Shown here in pieces: positions 12,190-21,783 of a stretch of 64,000 nt of DNA; the first letter of the stretch is position 1; the number at the start of each line of letters is the position of its first letter. The DNA lies in assembly GCA_027924585.1 (NCBI GenBank), contig BSBM01000809.1, positions 947,001-1,011,000 on the forward strand, given 5' to 3'. The DNA is from Larix kaempferi. Taxonomy: Eukaryota > Streptophyta > Pinopsida > Pinales > Pinaceae. The notes beneath the pieces are model-generated. The model did not search any database, was not told the origin of the DNA, and worked only from the letters and a program-made list of their open reading frames with translations. Both the position numbers and the translations under genes were made by a program.

Positions 12190-12445
12190 TGGACCGCAGG
12201 TTAGGGGGACGAAACCGCGGTTGGAGACCGCGAGTTTCGGGGTGAACCAAGCGGTTTAGTACCGCGTGTTTCTCGGCTGGATACGCGGTCTGGTACCCGC
12301 GTGTTCCAGGGAGGAACACGTGGTGCCAAACCGCGACGTTAGGTCGAACAGATGCGGTTTAAGGACCGCGAGTGTAGGCCTGACAGCCGCGGTCAGAAAC
12401 CGCGGCAGGGAGTCCTAAAGCCGTGGTTTTGGGCCGAGCTATTAG
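12190..12445. repeat. array of about seven 34-bp units, each an inverted repeat around CGCGGT/ACCGCG
   Basis: Successive units contain GCGGT, 5-8 other bases, then ACCGC. Examples are CCGCGGTTGGAGACCGCG, GCGGTTTAGTACCGC and GCGGTTTAAGGACCGC. Each unit can fold into a short GC-rich hairpin. The array lies between the TATA box and ATG of the antisense gene. A related array with about 32-bp period occupies the opposite end of the element at 22870-23240. Confidence 0.7.
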
Positions 12446-12484
12446 GGTCTTCCGAGGGGAAGGGGAAGGACTTATTTATTTGAC

Positions 12485-13834
12485 ATGAGTCTGATGAGTC
12501 TACTTTGTGTGATTGACAGGATGCCGCAGGTTCTATGGAGAGAGCGGGAGATCCCTGATGAGATCGTGGCCGTGATCCGAGGGGATCGCCATGTGCGATC
12601 TGTGCTAGGACTGTGCGGACTACTAAAGTTCGTACAGATACCCATGATACGGTCAGCAGCGTTGCTGCTGAACCGACTGATTAGTTTCTGGGAGCCAGAC
12701 ATACAGGATTTCCGAGTACAGGGTGAGAGGGTGGACCTCACCCTGACTGATGTATACTTCCTGACGGGGTTGCCCTGTCTGGGTAGGGTGGCAGACACAC
12801 AGCCGCGGGTATCTGCGGACATAGACATGGAGGACATGCTGGAGAGGTACTGTGGTCCAGAGGCGCGAGTGCATAGGAATGCACTTCTGGTGAGAGACCT
12901 ACAAGAGCCATCAGTACAGGCTATGGTGGCATGCGTGGTACGGGTATTGGGGTCCCAGTCACCTGAGAAGGTGTCGGGGGGCCAGATGCAGCTGGTAGAG
13001 TGCGTACTAGATGGTGTATATTATGCGTGGGGCCAGATGTTCCTGACCTGCGTGCAGCGGCAGCGAAGGAATCTGGCAAGGGGTTTTGCTATGGTTCTTT
13101 CTTGTGTGCGTTTTTTATGGAGAGGGTACCTACACTGCGGCCGCGGGGTGCCGAGCAGAGCAGGAGGTTTGAGGGAGCCACGGATGGTGCGGTGGGGAGA
13201 GATGATGCGCTGCCGTGGTGGCAGCGATGTTGGTAGGTATTTTACGCAGGAGTTGTACCTGCAGTGGCTCCAGATACCATTGACACTGGAAGACTTCCCG
13301 TATAGGGATATGGACTACACCGGAGATCCAGAGGCGCCACGAGCACCAGGACAGGCATGGGGACCTGATGGTACGTATGTTTTAGCTTGCATGTTATGGA
13401 TGTCAAGTTTTATATATATATGATAGTAGATTGATATACTGTGACTAACATGTGGGTGATCTGCAAATGTGGGCCCGAGGCCGCCGCCAGGACATGTGGC
13501 ACGGAGGGGGATTGTGGCCGTTCCGGCTCTGCCTGGGCGAGGGGAGGTCCGTCGCCGCGATGCGGAGGGGACACTGGAGTCCGTACGGGCACTACTAGAC
13601 CGTTTGCTGATAGGGGTGACCGACGAGGGGTGGCAGGATGTCGATCCGGACGTGGTTCAGGATTGCATGAGGGCACCCCAAGAATTCAGATCCATTGCGA
13701 TCCGGGTGGTGATCTTGGTGGACCGGGCACGGGCACAGGAGCCCGTAGGGGATGAGGATTTGCCAGAGGAGGAGCGAGGGGAGGACTCAGAGGCAGCAGA
13801 TGCAGGCAGTGATGCAGGGTATGACTCTCATTAG
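12485..13834 (+). CDS. antisense accessory gene resembling plant mobile domain (PMD) proteins, two predicted exons
   Basis: On the strand opposite to gypsy-1 gag-pol, an open frame runs 12485-13423 (312 codons). A second frame in the same phase runs 13469-13834. Joining 12485-13370 to 13491-13834 across a GT...CAG intron gives about 409 codons. Residues about 58-100 (LLNRLISFW..., then LTLTDVYFLTGLPCLG) resemble the start of the plant mobile domain (aminotransferase-like PMD; MAIN/MAIL family), where a Trp/Phe-rich helix is followed by T-L-x-D-V-x-x-L-x-G-L-P. The C-terminus is acidic (EDLPEEERGEDSEAADAG). PMD proteins are nuclear, and PMDs are known in Mutator-like and gypsy-type transposons. 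The frame has no lesion, unlike gag-pol. It has an upstream TATA box (11968) and is convergent with the second RNase H. The ATG choice is uncertain, since a GACAG before the Met at codon 13 could be a splice acceptor. The family call is by eye only. Confidence 0.6.
13371..13490 (+). other. predicted 120-bp intron of the antisense PMD-like gene
   Basis: The donor GATG|GTACGT opens at 13371. A branch-like TGACTAAC lies at about 13442, and the acceptor GCCGCCAG closes at 13490. The intron interior is T/A-rich (TTTTATATATATATGA), unlike the GC-rich exons, as is typical of plant introns. Splicing here joins the upstream frame to the downstream frame in phase. An alternative AG at 13478-13479 would shift the frame. 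Confidence 0.5.
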
Positions 13835-13985
13835 GGAGTGCAGGGGACTCCCCCCGAGTTTTGTAGCTACGGCATGTATTTTGATGAGGCTTTAGGGATG
13901 TATAGCCATTTTTTGTATAGCTGAGTACACGGGTACTCAGGACATGTATAGCACTGAACATGTATTTTTTGATATATATATATAT

Positions 13986-14211
13986 GCACGTGGATGCACC
14001 TTTTTGTGATGTTGTTTTAGTTGTACGCACGTGGATGCGCTTTATGATGTGTGATATGTTTACATTGCACGTGGATGCAAGTAGGCTAGGATGTTGGGCA
14101 CGTGGATGCCCCTTGTGTATTTTATGTGATGCAGCATGATGTATGTATGATTAGGCACGTGGATGCCCCTATGGATATACATGTGGTTGTATGGTTTATG
14201 TACATGGATGC
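13986..14211. repeat. five GCACGTGGATGC motifs (G-box core) plus one degenerate copy
   Basis: GCACGTGGATGC occurs at 13986, 14027, 14067, 14098 and 14155, and TACATGGATGC at about 14201. Spacings are 41, 40, 31 and 57 bp, with unrelated TG-rich sequence between. CACGTG is the plant G-box. The cluster lies between the converging 3' ends of the antisense gene (13834) and the second RNase H (14293). Confidence 0.75.
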
Positions 14212-14292
14212 AAATGTTGATGCGATGCAATCTTTTTGGGTTTTTATATATTTTTATGAGATGTTATGGGATGATGATGCATGATGTAGGTG

Positions 14293-14721
14293 TTACATGG
14301 TGTGATTGATATGCCAATCTAGGATGTTGTTTGCCATTTGATCTGCGACACTATTTTGAGCTCTTGGGACATGGGTGAATGTTATGGATTCAAACTGTCG
14401 GCTGAGTTGTTTTGCGCGCAGGAATTTTCTAAAAAGGCAGGGATCACGCACCTGGTAGCAGTTGTTGAGCTGGGAGACAAGTAGCTGGGAGTCAAGGAAC
14501 ACATGAAGGTAACGTATGCCCATCTGGAGGGAAGCAGTCAAGAGACCGGTCACAGCATCATACTCTGCCTGGTTATTGGTAGCAGCGCCTATACATATTC
14601 CGTCAAGGTGAATCATCTCGTTGGAAGGGGAGTACAAGACCCATGCTGTAGAAGCCAGGTTGGGAGACCAGCGGCTTGCGCCATCAGCGAAGCCAGTGTA
14701 ACAAGGTGGAATATGGTCCAT
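14293..14721 (-). CDS. second RNase H (archaeal-like type) of gypsy-1
   Basis: A 142-aa protein with the full DEDD set of an RNase HI fold: D13 in FADGAS, E53 in TNNQAEYDAV, D77 in FLDSQLLV and D127 in NSVADQMAN. The TNNxAEYxA signature is that of the extra RNase H found in Tat-clade retrotransposons and plant RNase HI-like proteins, not of the native gypsy RNase H. It would degrade the RNA strand during reverse transcription. It starts 104 bp after the pol stop, in another frame, and is intact. A polypyrimidine stretch and CAG directly precede the ATG, so it may be expressed from a spliced transcript. It complements a native RNase H that lacks two catalytic positions. Confidence 0.85.
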   Translation of the reverse strand: MDHIPPCYTGFADGASRWSPNLASTAWVLYSPSNEMIHLDGICIGAATNNQAEYDAVTGLLTASLQMGIRYLHVFLDSQLLVSQLNNCYQVRDPCLFRKFLRAKQLSRQFESITFTHVPRAQNSVADQMANNILDWHINHTM

Positions 14722-14829
14722 CTGTGGTCATGCAAAAATGATGAATGTAAGATGATGGTAAAAGAGGTGAAAAACAAAAAAGAGAGCAAACTGTACAATG
14801 CGGACCAATGAGGTCGCGGTTTCATTTAC
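14722..14829 (-). other. candidate 108-bp intron between pol and the second RNase H
   Basis: On the minus strand the pol stop codon overlaps a possible donor (ACCC|GTAAAT). The interval is pyrimidine-rich (CTCTTTTTTG, CACCTCTTTTACC) and ends GACCACAG exactly before the ATG of the RNase H. Removing 108 bp keeps the pol frame, which is not the RNase H frame, so a simple pol-RNase H fusion is not produced in this copy. Confidence 0.25.
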
Positions 14830-17621
14830 GGGTAAAAACGTTTAAGATACAACCCATTACGGGGGTTGCGCAAAGGATGACCTTCGGAGTCAGCTAAGAT
14901 GTATGCCCCCTTGCCGAGGCAGGTCTGCACGATGTAAGGGCCTTGCCACATGGATTCAAACTTCCCTTTCCCAGTTTTGTCATGGGCTTGGTCATAGGCG
15001 AGGACGAGGTCCCCTTCGTGGAAAGTTCGAGGGTGATCATGTTTGTCATAACCGGCTTTGGACCGGTTCTTGGCAGCTTTGATGTTCTGGAGAGTGGCAC
15101 GACGGTCTTCATCAGCTTGTTCAAGTGTCAGCAAACGCTGCTCGAGGGGGGAAGTGTCGGGGAGAAGCTCAACGACGATATGTAAGGCAGGAATCTGACA
15201 CTCGATGGGGAGGACAAACTCTACACCGTGAACTAAATGAAACGGGGTAAAACCAGTGGCGATCTTGGTGGAGGTACGGTAAGACCATAAGGCAGGGAAT
15301 AGCATGTGGTGCCAATTGGACTTATGCCAGTCAACAATTCGTTGGAGGATGGTTTTTAAGATTTTGTTGATGGCCTCTACTTGGCCGTTCCCTTGGGGGT
15401 AGTAAGCAGAGGAAAATTGGTGTTCAAATTTGAGGAGGGTAGATAACTCATGCCAGACGGCATCTTCGAAGTGTGAACCATGGTCTGAGACCAACTGTTT
15501 AGGGACCCAGAATCGAGTGATAACATGGTTGAAAAAGAAACGGGCAGCAGTGTCGGTGGTACAATTGAAGGTAGGCATGGCTTCCGCCCATTTGGTGAAG
15601 TAATCAATGGTGACAATGATATACTTGTGACCGTTGGCAGACGGGGGTCTACACTCCATGAAGTCGATGGCCCACTTACAAAAGGGACCAACGGTGATGA
15701 CGGGGTGTAACGGAGCAGGTGGTGTCCGGGCCTTGGGGGCAAAAAGTTGACAGTTATGGCAATGCTTGACCGCAGTGATGCAGTCGGTGAAAAGTGTGGG
15801 CCAGAAGTATCCGGCGCGGACTACCTTTTGGGCAGTGGCCATACCTGAGAAATGGTCTCCGTAGGCACCGCTATGACAGTCATTAAGGACGTGTTCAGCT
15901 TCCTCGTGTGTAAGGAAACGACGAAGAATTGTGTCAACCCCTCGCCGGTAAAGGACATCGCCTAAGAGGAGATATCGAGAGGCCTGGTGATGGATGCGAC
16001 GGCGTCCATTATAGGTGACTTTGGGTCTGAACTTCTGCATGCGCAGGTATAACAAAATATCACTGTACCATGGGTCATCAGACAAGATAGTGAACAGGTG
16101 ATTGTCGAGTAACTCATCGAAGATGGGTTTGGCCAGGAGAAGGGAAGGGAGATCAGTAATGAGCTGGGCAAGCGCGAGGGCTTTAGTGCTCTTAGGTGTT
16201 TTGAAGGTAAGGTCATATTCCTGGAGGATAATGACCCATTTAGCAACACGACCTTGCAGTAGCCGCCGGTTTAGGAGATAGACCATGGGGTTGGAGTCGG
16301 CGATGACTGTGGTATGGCTAAGTAAAATGTAGTGTCGCAGTTTTTGGACGGAAAAGACCACTGCTAGGGCTAGTCTCTCCTCATATGGGTAACGTAGAGG
16401 TGGGCCAGACAAGGTCTGGCTGACGTAGTAAATGACATGCTCTTGGTGAGAGGCATCTTCTTGAACCAAGACTTCAGACATGGCATGCACGGATGCCGAG
16501 ACGTATAGGATGAAGTCCTGAGAGAAATCCAGAGGGGAGATGAGAGGGGCTTGTGTGAGAGCTTTCTTGAGGGATTCGAATGCAGCTTCTCCTTGCTCAT
16601 CCCAGACGAAGGGTATGTGGGTACGGAGCAGGCACAAGAAACCGTGAACGGTAGTGGCGTAATCAGGAACGAAGCGTCGAAGGAAATTGGATCGCCCCTG
16701 CAGACTTTGGAGCTGCCGGAGCGTGCGAGGAGAGGGAAGGTCTAAGATGGCTTGGACTTTCAGGGGATCAACAATAATTCCTTTCTGGGAAACAATAAAA
16801 CCCAACAATCGGCCTGCCAGAACGCAAAAGACACACTTATGTGGGTTCAAGCGGATTTGGTATTTGCGACAACGCAGAAAAACTTGTCGAAGGTCATTAA
16901 GGTGGTCAGATCGCTTCCGGGAATGAGCTGTAAGGTCATCAAGGTAGACTAGTAGGATATGGACCAAGTCGTGAAAGCAATAGGTCATGGCCCGCTGGAA
17001 GGTGGCACCAGCATTTTTGAGGCCGAAAGGCATGACGCGATAGGAAAAGGTGCCCCATGGGGTAGTAAAGGCAGTTTTGTACTGGTCTTCCTTACGGATC
17101 TGAATCTGGTTGTATCCGGAAAAACCATCCATGAAGGAGAGGACTTCATGCCCCGCACACGCATCGATGAGTTGGTCAATAAATGGCGTGGGGAAGTTGT
17201 CCTTGGGACAAGCACGGTTTAAATCGCGGAAGTCAGTGCATACTCTAATGGTGCCTTGTTTTTTGTTAACGGGAACGGGGTTTGAAACCCATGTGGTATA
17301 GGCAATAGGATAAATGAATTCTGCCTTGCGAAGTTTCTCAATCTCGGCTTTGATAGCTGGGAGCTTTGAGGGATGAATGGGGCGCTGTTTCTGACGAACG
17401 GGGGGTACATCAGGCCATGTGTCAATGTGGTGCTCTATAATGGCGGGGTCAAGACCGGGCATCTCGGTATAGGACCAGGCAAAGACATCACGAAATTCTC
17501 GGAAGAGTTTTCTGTACTCCTCAATCTCTTGTTCACTACAGGAGGCTCCTAAGGCAATGCATTCATTGACGCCAGGTGGGTCAGAGATATCTATGTGGAT
17601 GACGGGTGAGATGTTGGCCAT
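14826..17621 (-). CDS. gypsy-1 Pol: reverse transcriptase, native RNase H and integrase
   Basis: A 931-codon open frame. RT spans about residues 75-330, with metal-binding D165 in SFMDGFSGYNQ and YLDD at 226-229, followed by the connection (FVPDYA...). The native RNase H (about 365-490) keeps E414/E415 and D442, but the first Asp is replaced (YVSAS, S375) and the last is missing (KALALAQL, about L482). Integrase has the zinc-binding set H583, H590, C621, C624 and the catalytic triad D653 (AIDFME), D713 (VSDHGSHF) and E749 (GQVEAIN). A GPY module (QGPYIV, 894-896) follows near the C-terminus. Enzyme motifs other than the native RNase H are therefore intact. The frame is the same as the protease/knuckle region upstream and is separated from it only by a TAA at 17736-17738. 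The Met given is just the first after that stop. Confidence 0.93.
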   Translation of the reverse strand: MANISPVIHIDISDPPGVNECIALGASCSEQEIEEYRKLFREFRDVFAWSYTEMPGLDPAIIEHHIDTWPDVPPVRQKQRPIHPSKLPAIKAEIEKLRKAEFIYPIAYTTWVSNPVPVNKKQGTIRVCTDFRDLNRACPKDNFPTPFIDQLIDACAGHEVLSFMDGFSGYNQIQIRKEDQYKTAFTTPWGTFSYRVMPFGLKNAGATFQRAMTYCFHDLVHILLVYLDDLTAHSRKRSDHLNDLRQVFLRCRKYQIRLNPHKCVFCVLAGRLLGFIVSQKGIIVDPLKVQAILDLPSPRTLRQLQSLQGRSNFLRRFVPDYATTVHGFLCLLRTHIPFVWDEQGEAAFESLKKALTQAPLISPLDFSQDFILYVSASVHAMSEVLVQEDASHQEHVIYYVSQTLSGPPLRYPYEERLALAVVFSVQKLRHYILLSHTTVIADSNPMVYLLNRRLLQGRVAKWVIILQEYDLTFKTPKSTKALALAQLITDLPSLLLAKPIFDELLDNHLFTILSDDPWYSDILLYLRMQKFRPKVTYNGRRRIHHQASRYLLLGDVLYRRGVDTILRRFLTHEEAEHVLNDCHSGAYGDHFSGMATAQKVVRAGYFWPTLFTDCITAVKHCHNCQLFAPKARTPPAPLHPVITVGPFCKWAIDFMECRPPSANGHKYIIVTIDYFTKWAEAMPTFNCTTDTAARFFFNHVITRFWVPKQLVSDHGSHFEDAVWHELSTLLKFEHQFSSAYYPQGNGQVEAINKILKTILQRIVDWHKSNWHHMLFPALWSYRTSTKIATGFTPFHLVHGVEFVLPIECQIPALHIVVELLPDTSPLEQRLLTLEQADEDRRATLQNIKAAKNRSKAGYDKHDHPRTFHEGDLVLAYDQAHDKTGKGKFESMWQGPYIVQTCLGKGAYILADSEGHPLRNPRNGLYLKRFYP

Positions 17622-17735
17622 ATTACCCTCCTCGAAGGCGTCAGGAGCAGGAATAGGGTCCTTGAACCAGTCAACCTTGGTGGGGAGGAAGTCTTTGGAC
17701 TCAACCGTGAATTGGGTAGCTGTGCTAGAGGAGGA

Positions 17736-20614
17736 TTATTCTGGGATGAAATAGGAATGGTGGTGCATGTCATCCCAGGGATAATCCGGGGCAGTGAGGG
17801 CCTCGAGAATCTCCTCATCAGTACGGAAAGTTTGCGTCGTCAAATCGGTTGACAAGGGGGTAGTGGTTGAAGAGATCATATAAATGGTATTAACCTCTCC
17901 TGAAGGGGAGGAGATCGGAGGGTGGATCTCCTCAATGGTGGGTGGTGCCGTCTCAAGATCCAGATTGTTCATCTCATAGAGAGCCGCTCCGTAATCCGGG
18001 AGATCGGGACAATGATGTGAGTAATGCCCGTAAACACCGCATATGGCACAGGGGTGGTTGGTACGCAAGGATTTATCTTTAGGCTTGGGGGTGGGGTTTA
18101 GTTCGACAACTGGGATGTTGGGGTCGTCGTCGAGCATCTGCATGTGTTCCTGCAATGCCGGTAACTGTGGGAACTGATGAGTCGCATGGCCTAACTCATC
18201 GCACAATGAGCATTTGGGAGGAGCACAAAACATTGGGGGTTTTTTACTGTCTTGGGAGGTGGTATAGCAGAGTAAGGTTGGGGTCCTTTGCCCCCAATTG
18301 ATTTGGGAGTAGGAGGAGGGGGGTTCGTGGAGGACGACGGGGTAGCGACACCGGGAGGTGGTTGAGTGGTAGTAGCCATGGGTTGCACCGGTTGGAGGAC
18401 GACGCTTGGTGTCGGCGGGGGAACGGGAGGTGAAAGGTACCAGACAGGTAATCCCAAGGTTAACCCAGGGAGGCTAAGGGTAGCCATAACCAGGGCGCTT
18501 ACTACTCCCGATGGAGGGACTAGGAAGGGGATTGTATGGATAGGTGTAACACCAATGTGGCTAGGTACCAATGGTGGTTTAGGAAACAAGGGTGGTTGAT
18601 TGTTAGGTGTTTGGTTGTCGTGAGACAGGGTACATAAGTCAGACACTTCGGGCGTAGATGACGGGGGAGGAATGGATTGGAAGGTGGAGGTCATCGATGC
18701 GTCTGAGTAAACTCCAGGCCCCGTAGAGGAAACAAACGAGGTGGTGGCACGAGAAACAGGTTGTTCAACCATGGGGAGAACATTTTTGGGTGCCGTGGGA
18801 GAACTGGGATCATAGTAGGTGAGCTGGTCAACCTTGACCACGCGTCCCTCATGGGGGAACATCATGGTGCGAAAAACGGAAGAGGCAACCGCCCCGCATG
18901 GCATACATGTAGCTGCGACCAAGTAAAAGGTTATAATCCAATTGGGCATTGATTACCTCGATGTCGATCAGAACGGTTTTACCACCTAACTGGACAGGGA
19001 CATTGGGTAGGAGGCCTTGGGGCTGGGCCGACCGACCGTCATAGGCACGTAATGCAGTGGTGGACTGCTGGAGAGTAGGGGATCCCAACTTCTGCCATAC
19101 GAATGTAGACATAACGCATGTGGAGGCACCTTCATCGATGATGCATCGATGGATGACAAGATTCCGAACGGAAACAGAAACTTGGAATGCTAAGGAGGAA
19201 GGCAGGCGTGGTTCGGATTGGTCCAAATCAAATGCCATCAAATTCGAATCATGTGGGTCAATCGCCCCAATGTCGGAGAGTAAAGTCTTGCGCTGGGAAG
19301 GGCAGTTTTTCAAGACTTCTAACGCAGACATGGCTGCGGAAGATTGGGCTAAGTCATCGGCAATGTTGTAGTTTGACGCAGCCCGTGCATTGGGGTTGTT
19401 GTTGATACGGTGAAGCAGGAAACGAGGTGCTTTGGGAGCGCCCTCTAGTGGAGGCGGGGGTATGCGTAACGCTTGATCAGTGGGATGAGCGTTAGGGGTT
19501 TTCTCAGCAGGAGGGGCTTCAGTGGTGGATCCATACTGGTTCCGACGAGTCTGGCGGTTGACGTCAGCGGATGACATCATCAACAAGTGATGGGTTCTCG
19601 AGTCAAACATGGGTTGATCGGGAGCAGCGTACGTGATCTGCTGTTGGGGTTGCACGTTGGCTTGAGGGGGAGCTAACGGCTGAGTGTTCACTATGCCTTG
19701 GGTTGGTAAGGGTTTTTGCAGCACCAAAGGTGGCTGCTGAGGTTGAGGGGGGTTAGGTGGCGCCTGAGGAGCTGCATGCCCTTGGCGATGGGCATCATCA
19801 ACCCAAAGTTGTCGCACTCGCTCCAGGTGTGGGCAAGCATGTGTATAGTGGCCATAGACCCCGCAAATAGAACAAGAGTGGTTTGTTCGCAAATTGGGGT
19901 TCTTAGCCTGCTTGAGCGGGCAATCAGGGTTTTGGTTAGCAGGGGCCGCATTATTGTTGTCGGGGGGATTCGCCGATTGACCAGCTTGGTCTGCAGGTTG
20001 GTTGTTCCCACGATTACGGCCCTTGCCAAGGTTTTGTTGGCCCTGGTTGCGTTGGTTGTTCTGGTTTTGCTGCGGGTTTTGTTGGGCGTAAACTTGCCCT
20101 TGGGCAGCAGGTGGATTCTGAGGTTGCGCAGGTGCGGGAGCAGGCTGTGGGGGATGATATGTAGGTGGAGGCTGCGCAGGTGCAGCAACTTGAGGGGGTT
20201 GCTGATATGGCTGCGGAGCGGGTTGTGGGTTTGCCGCAGGGGCTACCTATGGCGAGTAATAAGCGGGTTGTGCTTGTGAAGGCGCAGAAGCTGGTGCAGC
20301 CTGCTGGTAGTAGTAGGGCTGAGGTGCAACCGGGGGGGGCGTAGGAGGGAGTCGCATGACCGAAGCACTGAGGTGGACATGAGGGTCCATGGGAGTGGTG
20401 GTGGTGTGTCATGGGAGCATACGAGTTGGTTGCTCCAGACTGTGTGGTAGCCCGCGAAAGGTCGGGGCCAGGGGTAGGACGTGCTATGGAAAATGGTTGG
20501 GGATGCAAAGAAACACGGCCAATGATGCTGTCTGCAGCGTGGGATGCCCCCGGTGCATCGTGCTGGGAGGAATCTCCGCGAGGGGCGTCAGGTATAATGG
20601 TATAAAGGTAACCC
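17736..20614 (-). pseudogene. gypsy-1 Gag C-terminus, zinc knuckles and aspartic protease (frameshifted)
   Basis: Read on the minus strand: a Pro/Gln-rich stretch (20.5-19.9 kb), then in 18849-19892 a CCHC knuckle (CSICGVYGHYTHAC, residues 7-20) and a retropepsin with active-site DEGAST (D253) and LLLGRSY (322-328). Downstream in 17736-18233 are CSLCDELGHATHQF (last Cys replaced) and CAICGVYGHYSHHC, so two knuckle-like motifs follow the protease. Lesions: a frame change in a C-run near 20335, a TAG near 20248, a 1-bp change in a G-run near 18900, an opposite one in an A/C-run near 18235, and a TAA at 17736. The active site DEGAS, where DTGAS or DSGAS is usual, is unusual. Several lesions fall in homopolymers, so assembly error is possible for some. 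Confidence 0.8.
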
Positions 20615-20616
20615 GA

Positions 20617-21783
20617 CTAGGCGTAAATGAGGTCAAACTGTTGGGCCTTAAGGATGGCCTCTTCTTCAGACTGGGGTCTTTCTGATGCCACATCCTTAGC
20701 AATGACAGGGAGAAGGGACTTGAGGAACCAATCTAGGAAGATACGGTCGTCTAATTTGATCTTGCATAAGCTACGGCGTCGACGCCACTCATGAATGTGG
20801 TTCGTGATGTGGGTAGCCGTGTTTTGTCTGCAGGACAGGAGGATCTCAACGCCCGCGTCATAGCGGACAGGTAACTGGAAGAACTGCAGGAAGGTCGAGG
20901 CAAGGGAAGCAAAGGTGGCATGGGTCCCGTGGGGTTGCTCGATATACCACTTGGCTGCAGAGCCAGTGAAGGTGCGTTGTAAGAGACGGAGGCGAACAGA
21001 GTCATCCACTATGGAGTTGGAGGAACACCATAAGTGGAAAGACATGATATGGTTTTGTGGGTCCTCACCTGCCTTGCCCTCGAACTTAGGGATGTCGGAG
21101 GGGAGCTTGGTAGGCATATGAGGCCACGCAGGGTCGTGCCGGATAGGGTCGTTGGTCAATCTGGCCAGGTCAGGTAGGTTGAGGCTAGCCATGAATGGCC
21201 AACTGGAAGAAGGATGTGACATAGTAGTGGGTTGGACCAAGTTGGGGCCAATGCCCCCAAGTGGAGGGACAGGGTTTGGGATGGTGCCCCCAAGTGGGGG
21301 AACTGAGGTAGTATAGGATGGGCCTGCACCACCATGGGTAGTGTGAGCCACTGATGGAGTGGGGATAGGTATTCCCGTTGCGGGAATAGGTGCCGTGAGG
21401 GGAACGGTAGATGGGGGCCCCATGGAGGGCATACCCAAAGCAGGTGTAGTAACTGGTGTAGTGGTGGATGTGCCACCAATGGTCCCTATAACAAAAGGAG
21501 TGGAAGTCGTGCGAGCCATGGGGCTAGTAGGGGCAGTGTAAATGGGGTTCTCAGACTCTGCCTCAGAATCGGAGGTAAAGTAAGGAGTGTCAATATCTGG
21601 TGACGGAGTCCTATGCCGCTGACGAGTGGAGTCAAGTGACAAGGCTCTAGATCTGTGATAAGTGGTATCAAGTGATGATGATCTGTGGCGATGACGGGTG
21701 GTTTCAAGTGAACCGTGCTGTGGGGGATCGCCCCTGAGGCGCCGAGAATGTCTTGGGGACTCAAGGGTGACAGATGGTGTCAA
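20617..21783 (-). CDS. gypsy-1 Gag (N-terminal and capsid-like part)
   Basis: A 388-codon frame. Residues 1-70 hold three imperfect copies of an Arg/Ser-rich unit (SLETTRHRHR, SLDTTYHRSR, SLDSTRQRHR). Residues 85-200 are Pro/Thr/Gly-rich linker. Residues about 227-385 match the retrotransposon Gag domain pattern (IPKFEGKAGEDPQNHI..., RLRLLQRTFTGSAAKWYIE). This is the structural protein that packages element RNA in virus-like particles. The frame ends at a TAG that appears premature, because Gag-like Pro/Gln-rich sequence and zinc knuckles continue beyond it. The ATG chosen is the first of the open frame, 1.55 kb downstream of the PBS. Confidence 0.85.
   Translation of the reverse strand: MTPSVTLESPRHSRRLRGDPPQHGSLETTRHRHRSSSLDTTYHRSRALSLDSTRQRHRTPSPDIDTPYFTSDSEAESENPIYTAPTSPMARTTSTPFVIGTIGGTSTTTPVTTPALGMPSMGPPSTVPLTAPIPATGIPIPTPSVAHTTHGGAGPSYTTSVPPLGGTIPNPVPPLGGIGPNLVQPTTMSHPSSSWPFMASLNLPDLARLTNDPIRHDPAWPHMPTKLPSDIPKFEGKAGEDPQNHIMSFHLWCSSNSIVDDSVRLRLLQRTFTGSAAKWYIEQPHGTHATFASLASTFLQFFQLPVRYDAGVEILLSCRQNTATHITNHIHEWRRRRSLCKIKLDDRIFLDWFLKSLLPVIAKDVASERPQSEEEAILKAQQFDLIYA

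Noticed and set aside
19716-20279. 187-codon plus-strand frame
   Set aside because: Antisense shadow of the Pro/Gln-rich Gag linker; Arg/Leu-rich composition is what the complement of CAG/CCN codons gives.
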